From NCBI GenBank assembly GCA_029013165.1, contig JAQXMV010000105.1, positions 1-12,242 of the forward strand: a stretch of 12,242 nt of DNA, in the 5' to 3' direction. The notes under the pieces were generated by a model. That model made no database searches, was not told the DNA's origin, and was given only the letters and a program-made list of their open reading frames with translations. The stretch is from Oscillospiraceae bacterium (GTDB taxonomy: Bacteria; Bacillota; Clostridia; Oscillospirales; Acutalibacteraceae). Position numbers and translations under genes: made by a program. Below, piece after piece: positions 6,389 through 12,242 of this stretch (positions are counted from its first letter, which is position 1; each line of letters opens with the position of its first letter).

Positions 6389-8359
6389 TCACAGTAAGCT
6401 CTTGAGCTTCTCAATTTTATCGCGCAGATAAGCCGCGTGTTCAAATTCAAGTATTTTAGCCGCCGCTTTCATTTCGGCTGTCAGATCTTTAATCACGCGC
6501 TGCCGCTGATCACGAGGCAAACGACGGAACTCTTTTTCGGAATCTATATTCTTTTTCTTGGTTTCGGAAATCTCGATGATATCTCTGACATCCTTGACGA
6601 TGGTCTTGGGAATGATTCCGTGTTCCTCATTATACTGACTTTGTATCTTTCTTCTTCTTGCAGTTTCCGTGATCGCATAATTCATGGACGGCGTAACCTT
6701 ATCGGCATACATAATGACCTCGCCGCCGGCATTTCTAGCGGCTCGGCCTATGGTCTGCACCAGAGAGGTTTCCGAACGCAGAAAGCCCTCCTTATCGGCG
6801 TCGAGAATCACAACCAGAGAAACCTCCGGCAGATCCAGTCCTTCACGCAAAAGGTTAATGCCGACGAGGACATCAAATTCGCCCAGTCGCAGATCACGAA
6901 TTATCTCCATTCTCTCGATGGTGTCCACATCATAATGCATGTATCGGACCTTGATGCCGAGATCGGTCAGATAAGCCGTCAGCGCCTCTGCCATTTTTTT
7001 CGTCAGTGTGGTGATGAGCACCCGTTCGCCGCGGTCAATGCGCATATTGATCTCACTGAAAATATCATCCATCTGTCCCTCAGTGGGTCTGACGCTGATG
7101 ACCGGATCCAGCAGACCTGTGGGACGGATCACCTGTTCCACGATCTGCGCACTCTTTTCCTTTTCAAAGGGGCCGGGGGTCGCACTGACAAATATTTTTT
7201 GACCGACCTTGCCGTAAAATTCATCAAATGTCAGCGGACGGTTATCATAGGCCGACGGCAGTCGGAAGCCGTAATTGATCAGACTGTCCTTGCGCGCTCT
7301 GTCTCCGGCGTACATGGCGCGAACCTGAGGCAGCATCACATGGGATTCATCAACGAAAAGCAAAAAATCATCGGGGAAATAGTCAAGCAGGGTAAAGGGA
7401 GCCGCACCCGCCGGTCTGCCGGACATGATGCGTGAATAATTCTCAATGCCTTTACAAAATCCCGTCTCACGCAAAAGCTCCAGATCGTTTAAGGTTCTGT
7501 CCTTGATCCTCTGTGCTTCCAGCAGTTTGCCCTGACTGGTAAACTCGGCATAACGCTCGTTCATCTCACTGCGGATGGCTTCCAGCGCGCCTTCGAGTTT
7601 GTCCGGACTGATAACATAGTGCGACGCCGGATAAATCGCCGCATGACTGACGACATTTTTGATTTCTCCCGTCAGCGGATTAATCTCGCTGATCCGGTCG
7701 ATCTCATCGCCGAAAAACTCGACTCTGATGGCGGTGTCCGTGGTATAGACCGGATAGATTTCCACCACATCTCCGCGAACACGAAACTTGTTTCGGATGA
7801 AATTGACATCGTTTCGTTCATACTGAATTTCCACGAGCTTCTGAATCAGCTCGTCCCTGCTTTTCTCGGCACCGGTGCGCAGAGAGATCACCATGTTTCG
7901 ATAATCAATGGGATTTCCCAAAGTATAAATACACGAGACGCTGGCTACGATGATGACATCTCTACGTTCAGAAAGTGCCGAAGTGGCTGAGTGGCGCAGC
8001 TTGTCGATCTCGTCATTGATAGCCGAATCCTTTTCAATATAGGTATCTGTCGTCGGGATATAGGCTTCGGGCTGATAATAGTCGTAATAGGAGACGAAAT
8101 ATTCCACGGCGTTTTCCGGGAAGAATTCGCGGAATTCACTGCAAAGCTGATAGGCAAGGGTCTTATTATGCGCTAAAACCAGCGTGGGTCTGTTGACACG
8201 CTCAATGATATTGGCCATGGTGAAAGTTTTTCCCGAGCCGGTGACACCCAAGAGTGTCTGTTCCTTGTAGCCTTTATTCAGACCCTCAACGAGAGAGTCG
8301 ATCGCCTGGGGCTGATCACCCGTAGGCTTATATTTTGAAACCAGCTTAAAATGATCCAT
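6389..8359 (-). CDS. uvrB: UvrB, excinuclease ABC subunit B
   Basis: Damage-verification helicase of nucleotide excision repair: loaded by UvrA, it opens the DNA and recruits UvrC. The 656-residue protein (family about 660) shows Walker A GVTGSGKT (38-45), the Tyr-rich beta-hairpin YYDYYQPEAY that grips the damaged strand, the Walker B form FVDESH, the RecA2 motif QTIGRAARN, and a C-terminal UVR motif ending LRDKIEKLKSLL that contacts UvrC and UvrA. The start is ATG 8359 (MDHFKLVSKYKPTGDQP), with GGAGG at 8364-8368. The reading frame stays open further upstream to a TTG at 8428, but that would place the start codon in the -35 promoter element and add 23 residues unlike the family, so I reject it. 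uvrA follows with a 14-bp gap, or a GTGA overlap if its upstream start is used. Confidence 0.98.
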   Translation of the reverse strand: MDHFKLVSKYKPTGDQPQAIDSLVEGLNKGYKEQTLLGVTGSGKTFTMANIIERVNRPTLVLAHNKTLAYQLCSEFREFFPENAVEYFVSYYDYYQPEAYIPTTDTYIEKDSAINDEIDKLRHSATSALSERRDVIIVASVSCIYTLGNPIDYRNMVISLRTGAEKSRDELIQKLVEIQYERNDVNFIRNKFRVRGDVVEIYPVYTTDTAIRVEFFGDEIDRISEINPLTGEIKNVVSHAAIYPASHYVISPDKLEGALEAIRSEMNERYAEFTSQGKLLEAQRIKDRTLNDLELLRETGFCKGIENYSRIMSGRPAGAAPFTLLDYFPDDFLLFVDESHVMLPQVRAMYAGDRARKDSLINYGFRLPSAYDNRPLTFDEFYGKVGQKIFVSATPGPFEKEKSAQIVEQVIRPTGLLDPVISVRPTEGQMDDIFSEINMRIDRGERVLITTLTKKMAEALTAYLTDLGIKVRYMHYDVDTIERMEIIRDLRLGEFDVLVGINLLREGLDLPEVSLVVILDADKEGFLRSETSLVQTIGRAARNAGGEVIMYADKVTPSMNYAITETARRRKIQSQYNEEHGIIPKTIVKDVRDIIEISETKKKNIDSEKEFRRLPRDQRQRVIKDLTAEMKAAAKILEFEHAAYLRDKIEKLKSLL

Positions 8360-8374
8360 AGCGCCTCCACAAAT

Positions 8375-8388
8375 CGTACAAATGTTCG
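8375..8388. promoter_or_regulatory. LexA (DinR-type) SOS box of uvrBA
   Basis: On the minus strand the site reads CGAACATTTGTACG, matching the Gram-positive LexA consensus core GAAC-N4-GTTC at seven of eight core positions (GTAC in place of GTTC), with the flanking C and G also kept. It lies 11 bp downstream of the -10 hexamer, at roughly +5 to +18, where bound LexA would block transcription. It fits the known LexA control of uvrBA in Bacillus subtilis and relatives. Confidence 0.7.
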
Positions 8389-8399
8389 TTCTTCTGGAT

Positions 8400-8428
8400 A
8401 TTATACTACAATTATGATCAAAAATCAA
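8400..8428 (-). promoter_or_regulatory. Sigma-A promoter of uvrBA
   Basis: Minus-strand TTGATT (8423-8428) and TATAAT (8400-8405), with a 17-bp spacer. The -10 is perfect and the -35 matches at four of six positions. The predicted transcription start is near 8393, leaving a leader of about 34 nt that holds the LexA box and the GGAGG ribosome binding site. Confidence 0.75.
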
Positions 8429-8464
8429 CTGTTTTAGCAGAAATCTTTCCGCGTCAATTTTTTC

Positions 8465-8509
8465 AAAAAAGCAGCGGCGTTTATTCTCAGCACTGAGAAT
8501 AAACGCCGC
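8465..8509 (-). terminator. Strong intrinsic terminator of the radC gene
   Basis: A 16-bp perfect stem (8494-8509 with 8474-8489) and a 4-nt loop, starting 5 nt after the radC stop; the minus-strand RNA then reads UGCUUUUUU. Stem length, GC-rich base and U-run are all canonical. It separates radC from the uvrBA promoter 40 bp further on. Confidence 0.9.
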
Positions 8510-8514
8510 AATAT

Positions 8515-9276
8515 TCAGTCGTCATATTCACTGTCAATCGGATCAATCCCATAAAAAATATGAGTATAATTGATTGATTTCAGCATAGAAAAATAGTCCG
8601 TCTCTGTTATGATGATATGGTCCACAAGCTGAACTTTCAGCATATCCAGCAGCGCATATGCTGCCTTGGTCACCTTTTCATCAGCATCTGAGGGCTCGCA
8701 GGCACTGTTGGGGTGATTATGAGAAAGAATCACCTTATTAGCATTGACCTCCAGCACCACCGAAGCGATCTTCCGGATATCAAAAGCCGCTGAGGAAAAG
8801 TCTCCCTCGCTGATGAGCCGGCAGGCAACAAGACGGTAATTGGAATCGAGACACAACAAATAGATGCGCTCATTATTGGTGTCAAGATAGAGGGGGTGCA
8901 AAAAGTCCGCCTGAGCCTTTGTCTCTTTCAGGCATATTTTCTTTTTCTGTACATCCTCAACATACCTCTGATAAAGAGGCAGAATCATCGTGATCAGACA
9001 GGCGGCACTTTCCGTCATGCCGGAAACCGTCATCAGATCTTTTTTCTTCGCGTGAAAAACCGCCGAAAATGAACCAAATTTTTCAATCAGCTCGTGGGCA
9101 ATGGTGTTGGTATCCCTTTGAGGAATACCGAAAAATAATAGCATTTCAAGAATATTATGGTCGGGCATACATGCCATTCCGCTGGCAAGATATCTTTCTT
9201 TTACTTTCTGTCGGTGATTTTTGTGTGGGTTTTCTTTCTTGTTGTTTCTTTTCCCATGATCATCGGCATTGGCCAT
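8515..9276 (-). CDS. radC: RadC-family protein with helix-hairpin-helix and JAMM/MPN+ domains
   Basis: A 253-residue member of the RadC/UPF0758 family. Its biochemical role is not established; the old link to DNA repair is weak. A basic, low-complexity N-terminus (rich in Lys, Asn and His, about 1-27) precedes a helical and helix-hairpin-helix-like region (about 28-110), whose DNA-contact turn reads SGMTESA rather than the usual GxGxxxA. The C-terminal JAMM-like domain carries HNHPNSACEPSDAD, keeping both His and the Ser/Asp metal-site pattern, but with NS where most RadC proteins have SG. The residue matching the conserved Glu of the PREV stretch is Lys (IRKIAS). The start is ATG 9276, with GAGGAG at 9285-9290 spaced 8 nt. 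It follows pfkA after a terminator and has its own strong terminator, so it is probably a separate unit. The style of its N-terminal half resembles a clostridial RadC subfamily; this is from memory of the family. Confidence 0.88.
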   Translation of the reverse strand: MANADDHGKRNNKKENPHKNHRQKVKERYLASGMACMPDHNILEMLLFFGIPQRDTNTIAHELIEKFGSFSAVFHAKKKDLMTVSGMTESAACLITMILPLYQRYVEDVQKKKICLKETKAQADFLHPLYLDTNNERIYLLCLDSNYRLVACRLISEGDFSSAAFDIRKIASVVLEVNANKVILSHNHPNSACEPSDADEKVTKAAYALLDMLKVQLVDHIIITETDYFSMLKSINYTHIFYGIDPIDSEYDD

Positions 9277-9297
9277 AAATTCAACTCCTCTTAAAAT

Positions 9298-9340
9298 AAA
9301 AAATTATACAATAACAGGTCTGCAAAAAGCTGCAGACCTG
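9298..9340 (-). terminator. Intrinsic terminator of pfkA
   Basis: The minus strand has a 10-bp perfect stem, CAGGTCTGCA/TGCAGACCTG (9331-9340 with 9315-9324), with a 6-nt loop, starting about 20 nt after the pfkA stop. It is followed by TTATTGTATAATTTTTT, a broken T-tract. Some readthrough into radC is possible. Confidence 0.65.
9303..9308 (-). promoter_or_regulatory. Possible -10 element for radC
   Basis: A perfect TATAAT lies on the minus strand 26 nt upstream of the radC start, just after the pfkA terminator stem. No convincing -35 hexamer is found at 16-18 bp, and AT-rich DNA yields such matches by chance, so this is a weak call. If it is not used, radC would depend on readthrough from pfkA. 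Confidence 0.25.
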
Positions 9341-9360
9341 ATACTGACTGAATATAACTG

Positions 9361-10326
9361 TCAAATTGATATTTCGAGAGCCATCTTGTACATATCAAGA
9401 TCAACATGATTCTTCATGTTGAGAGCTTCGAAAATATCAAAATCAAGAACTGTCTCTTTTTGCATTGCAACGACTCTGTTACCGATGCCGTCTTTCAGAA
9501 GCTGGACAGCACGGTAACCCATCTGGCTGGCAACAATTCTATCCTTGGCCGTGGGAGAACCGCCTCTCTGAACATGACCAAGAATGGTTGCTCTGGTTTC
9601 AACGCCGGTTTCACTCTGTATTCTCTTTGCCATTTCATCAACACCGCCGATGGCTTCGGAAACAAGAATAACAAAATGAACCTTGTTGCTCTTCTGGGTT
9701 CTCTTCATTCTCTCAATGACATCGCGCTCAAAATCATAGGGCACCTCAGGAATCAGAATAGAGGTTGCGCCGCAGGCAACGCCTGCATTCAGAGCAAGAT
9801 AGCCTGCTCCTCTGCCCATTACCTCAACAACAGCGCAACGGTCATGTGACTCCGTTGTGTCTCTGATTCTATCTACCATCTGCATGATGGTGTTCATGGC
9901 AGTATCGTAGCCGATGGTATAATCGCAGCATCCGATATCATTGTCAATGGTTCCGGGAAGAGCGACACAGGGAATTCCGCGAAGAGAAAGATCTCTGGCA
10001 CCCCTGAAAGAACCGTCTCCTCCGATGACAACCAGTCCACCGATGCCTCTTTTTTTGCAGGTAGCAATTGCGTCCTGCATACCCTCCTCCGTCTTGAAAC
10101 GAGGGCTTCTGGCGGAATAAAGAATGGTACCGCCTCTATTGATGATGTCAGATACGGAACGAAGATTCATTTCGTACATATCATTCTCCATGAGACCGTT
10201 GTAGCCTCTTCTGATACCGTATACCTGCATACCAAGCTCACATCCGGCTCTGACAACGGCACGGATGGCCGCATTCATTCCCGGGGCGTCACCGCCGCTT
10301 GTCAAAACACCAATTGTCTTAATCAT
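9361..10326 (-). CDS. pfkA: ATP-dependent 6-phosphofructokinase
   Basis: Cytoplasmic homotetrameric enzyme that phosphorylates fructose 6-phosphate to fructose 1,6-bisphosphate, the committed step of glycolysis. The 321-residue length is standard for bacterial PfkA. Visible motifs are GGDAPGMNA (11-19, nucleotide site), GGDGS (102-106), PGTIDND (124-130) with catalytic base D128, and MGRGAGYLAL in the sugar-phosphate site. Gly105 and Gly125 are the residues found in ATP-using enzymes; PPi-dependent relatives have Asp and Lys there. The start ATG 10326 has AAGGAGG 9 nt upstream. The gene has its own consensus promoter and a structured leader, and ends in a hairpin terminator. It lies just downstream of dnaE, a neighbour pair common in Bacillota, but here no pyruvate kinase gene follows; radC does. 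Confidence 0.98.
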   Translation of the reverse strand: MIKTIGVLTSGGDAPGMNAAIRAVVRAGCELGMQVYGIRRGYNGLMENDMYEMNLRSVSDIINRGGTILYSARSPRFKTEEGMQDAIATCKKRGIGGLVVIGGDGSFRGARDLSLRGIPCVALPGTIDNDIGCCDYTIGYDTAMNTIMQMVDRIRDTTESHDRCAVVEVMGRGAGYLALNAGVACGATSILIPEVPYDFERDVIERMKRTQKSNKVHFVILVSEAIGGVDEMAKRIQSETGVETRATILGHVQRGGSPTAKDRIVASQMGYRAVQLLKDGIGNRVVAMQKETVLDFDIFEALNMKNHVDLDMYKMALEISI

Positions 10327-10343
10327 TTGCTGTATCCTCCTTG

Positions 10344-10389
10344 ATCCGCCCGAACAAAGGATTGCCGATCTTGAAGCAATCCGGCGGAT
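10344..10389 (-). promoter_or_regulatory. Structured 5' leader of pfkA (two stacked stems)
   Basis: In the minus-strand RNA an outer stem AUCCGCC/GGCGGAU (10383-10389 with 10344-10350) directly adjoins an inner stem GGAUUGC/GCAAUCC (10376-10382 with 10359-10365). The loop is 10 nt and an 8-nt bulge (UUUGUUCG) lies on the 3' side. The outer stem ends 2 nt before the AAGGAGG ribosome binding site. All 14 pairs are Watson-Crick. I recognise no known riboswitch class; whether it regulates is inference. Confidence 0.5.
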
Positions 10390-10415
10390 TCTGTCTGTTT
10401 CTTATTATCGATATT

Positions 10416-10443
10416 ATTATACACTATTATGAATAAATGTCAA
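10416..10443 (-). promoter_or_regulatory. Consensus sigma-A promoter of pfkA
   Basis: Both hexamers are perfect on the minus strand: TTGACA (10438-10443) and TATAAT (10416-10421), with a 16-bp spacer. It is the strongest promoter in the window, fitting a highly expressed glycolytic gene. The predicted start is near 10409, giving a leader of about 80 nt. A 10-bp palindrome (ATCCATGGAT, 10449-10458) sits just upstream of the -35. Confidence 0.85.
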
Positions 10444-10478
10444 GATTTATCCATGGATTCGACATTATTTTGCCACAT

Positions 10479-12242
10479 TCATTGCCTGATAACTACATTT
10501 TTTTCGCCGAGAAGGTAGCAGAATTCCTTTTTCAGCGGTTCACTGACGGCAACGGTTCCGAGAAAATCATATTTCTTTTTGTCCTCATAGTAGCAGTAAA
10601 GCGGGAAATTTCCCGGGAAAATATCCAGCAGCAGCCTGATTTTTTCCATTTTATCGCTGACAGATGATCCGACGCGCAGGAAAATGCCCTTGCGCTGTTT
10701 TTTCTGTGCCGCCGTAGTTTCCTCTTTCAGGGTGTTTTTGGGATTCGGCTCTATGGTTTCGCAAACGACAGTCGGTTCTTTATCCTCACGAAGGCTCAGT
10801 CTGCCCCGGACGAGGACGATGTTTCCCACGCTGAGCAGCGGAAGTCTTTCGGCATACTGACGGGAAAAGACAATACATTCCACACTGGCAGAGATATCCT
10901 CCAGGGTAATAAAGCACATCGTCGCATTGTTCTTGGTCACCTTTTTTTCCACTCTCGAGATAATACCGAAGATTTTCACGGGGGAATTATCCTGATATTT
11001 CGAGCCGAACTCCCCCTCGGATTCCAGAAGGTCAGCGATACGGTCGGCCTGTATCGCCTCCCCAACCTGCCGGTATTCGTCCATCGGATGACCGGAGATA
11101 TAAAGTCCCGTGACCTCCTTTTCTGCGGCCAGACGATCCTTCAAAGGCATCTCTTCCAAAGGCGGCGCCGTGAACTCAGCGGAATAATCAAAGCCCGAGT
11201 CCGCATCAAAAAAGCCGATCTGTCCCGTGACATTCTTATTTCTGTCGGCATCCAGATCCGCCACAATTGGCGCGAGCATGGTCAGCATCTGACGCCTGTT
11301 GAGACCGAGGCCGTCAAGAGCGCCGCATTTGATCAGGCTTTCAACGGCTCTGCGGTTAAATTCCCGGGAATAGACGCGCTTGCAGAAAGAATAAAAATCC
11401 GTATATTTTCCCGCCTGTTCGCGGTTATCAATAATGGTTCTGATGAATCCCCTGCCGAGATTTTTGATGGCAAGAAGTCCGAAACGGATAGCGCCGTTTT
11501 TAACCGTAAAGCCCTCAAAACTGCTGTTGACGCTGGGCGCCAGAACCTTGATACCCAGACGCGTACATTCGGAGATATAGGAAGAGACCTTCGATGCGGA
11601 ATCAAGCACGCTTGTCAGAGTCGCGGCCAGCAGCTCACAGGGATAGTGGCATTTCAGCCATGCCGTCTGATAGGAAACATAGGCATAGGCCGCCGCATGG
11701 GATTTATTAAAGGCATATTTGGCGAAGTTGGACATCTCATCAAAGATTTCATTGGCTGTCTTTTCCGAAACGCCCATGGCAAGGGCACCGCAGCATTCCG
11801 TTTCGCCCTTTTCATTTTTTAGTCCATGAATGAAAATTTCTCTCTCTTTAGCCATGACATCGAGTTTTTTCTTGGACATGGCGCGTCTGACAAGATCCGC
11901 ACGGCCATAGGAATAGCCGGCGAGCTTGCGGCATATCTCCATGACCTGCTCCTGATAAACCATACAGCCGTAGGTGACATCCAGAATATCCCGAAGAAGC
12001 TCAGACTTGTACCGCGTATCCTCCGGATGGTGTCTGTTGTGAATATAGGTATCAATGGAATCGGCGGGGCCGGGACGGTAAAGAGAGATCACGGCGATCA
12101 GATCCTCCAGGCTTTGGGGTTTCAGCCGGGAAAGGACGCTGCGCATACCGGCAGACTCATACTGAAAAACCGCGTCGGTCCGACCCTGAGAGAGCATTTC
12201 AAAGGTTGCGGCATCATCGGTGTCGATTTGATCGATATCAAA
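10479..12242 (-). CDS. dnaE: DNA polymerase III subunit alpha, DnaE type (5' part outside window)
   Basis: Replicative polymerase alpha subunit; only the C-terminal 587 residues are here and the frame runs open through the window edge. The first in-frame ATG (12197) is internal: the preceding residues, FDIDQIDTDDAATFE, already match the family. The visible part starts just before the VFQYESAGMR motif and covers fingers elements (VISLYRPGPADS, MVYQEQVMEICRKLAGYS, DLVRRAMSKKK, YAFNKSHAAAYAYVSYQT), a helix-hairpin-helix region (LIKCGALDGLGLNRRQML), the GLYISGHPMDEY segment, and a C-terminal OB-fold (from about VKIFGIISRVEKK to VRGRLSLRED) that binds single-stranded DNA or partners. The PHP domain and palm aspartates lie upstream, outside the window. 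The C-terminal tail is shorter than in E. coli DnaE. In Bacillota this class works beside PolC; which role it has here cannot be told. No terminator separates it from pfkA. Confidence 0.97.
   Translation of the reverse strand, partial: FDIDQIDTDDAATFEMLSQGRTDAVFQYESAGMRSVLSRLKPQSLEDLIAVISLYRPGPADSIDTYIHNRHHPEDTRYKSELLRDILDVTYGCMVYQEQVMEICRKLAGYSYGRADLVRRAMSKKKLDVMAKEREIFIHGLKNEKGETECCGALAMGVSEKTANEIFDEMSNFAKYAFNKSHAAAYAYVSYQTAWLKCHYPCELLAATLTSVLDSASKVSSYISECTRLGIKVLAPSVNSSFEGFTVKNGAIRFGLLAIKNLGRGFIRTIIDNREQAGKYTDFYSFCKRVYSREFNRRAVESLIKCGALDGLGLNRRQMLTMLAPIVADLDADRNKNVTGQIGFFDADSGFDYSAEFTAPPLEEMPLKDRLAAEKEVTGLYISGHPMDEYRQVGEAIQADRIADLLESEGEFGSKYQDNSPVKIFGIISRVEKKVTKNNATMCFITLEDISASVECIVFSRQYAERLPLLSVGNIVLVRGRLSLREDKEPTVVCETIEPNPKNTLKEETTAAQKKQRKGIFLRVGSSVSDKMEKIRLLLDIFPGNFPLYCYYEDKKKYDFLGTVAVSEPLKKEFCYLLGEKNVVIRQ

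Noticed and set aside
6437..7435. Plus-strand open frame of 332 codons opposite uvrB
   Set aside because: Shadow of the conserved uvrB coding frame. No domain or translation signals of its own are visible.
8360..8428. N-terminal extension of UvrB from a TTG at 8428
   Set aside because: The extension would cover the promoter and LexA box and has no ribosome binding site. The family starts at the MDHFKLVSKY equivalent, which has GGAGG upstream.
11088..11822. Plus-strand open frame of 244 codons opposite dnaE
   Set aside because: Antisense shadow of highly conserved DnaE sequence. No independent support.
1..12242. Mobile element, CRISPR, toxin-antitoxin, tRNA or defence system
   Set aside because: I looked for repeats, integrase or transposase motifs, arrays and small gene pairs on both strands and saw none. 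The window is filled by housekeeping and sugar-use genes in one orientation.

Overview
The window looks like an ordinary stretch of chromosome from a Gram-positive bacterium of the Bacillota, most likely an anaerobic, gut-type member of the class Clostridia. The grounds are the strong GGAGG-type ribosome binding sites, the near-consensus sigma-A promoters, a Bacillus-type (GAAC-N4-GTTC) LexA box in front of uvrBA, the order dnaE-pfkA, the clostridial style of the RadC homologue, and the pairing of a GPH-family sugar transporter with a GH13 alpha-glucosidase. The class assignment is an inference. There is no plasmid, phage, transposon, CRISPR or tRNA signature. All seven genes lie on the minus strand, so transcription runs from high to low coordinates.

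Layout in the direction of transcription: dnaE (DNA polymerase III alpha, 5' part outside the window) ends at 10479. Next is pfkA (9361-10326), with its own consensus promoter and a structured leader, closed by a terminator hairpin. It is followed by a radC-family gene (8515-9276) with a strong intrinsic terminator. The uvrB-uvrA pair (8359 to 3546) has a near-consensus promoter, a LexA-type operator just downstream of the -10 box, and overlapping or nearly overlapping cistrons. A 320-bp gap (3226-3545) holds several inverted repeats, a probable terminator and a promoter. The window ends with a two-gene alpha-glucoside module: a GPH transporter (1645-3225) and an oligo-1,6-glucosidase-type GH13 enzyme (1-1575, missing its last ~30 residues at the window edge).

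Functionally there are three themes. UvrA and UvrB are the damage-recognition half of nucleotide excision repair and are probably induced by the SOS response. DnaE and PfkA are core replication and glycolysis proteins. The transporter and glucosidase would import short alpha-glucosides (isomaltose-type by motif) and hydrolyse them in the cytoplasm to glucose, which feeds glycolysis through PfkA.

I found no convincing previously undescribed system. The points most worth a second look are regulatory or residue-level: the SOS box on uvrBA, the two-tier RNA structure just upstream of the pfkA ribosome binding site, the RadC homologue lacking a usual JAMM-domain glutamate, the palindrome-rich uvrA-transporter gap, and an extra-long predicted external loop in the transporter.
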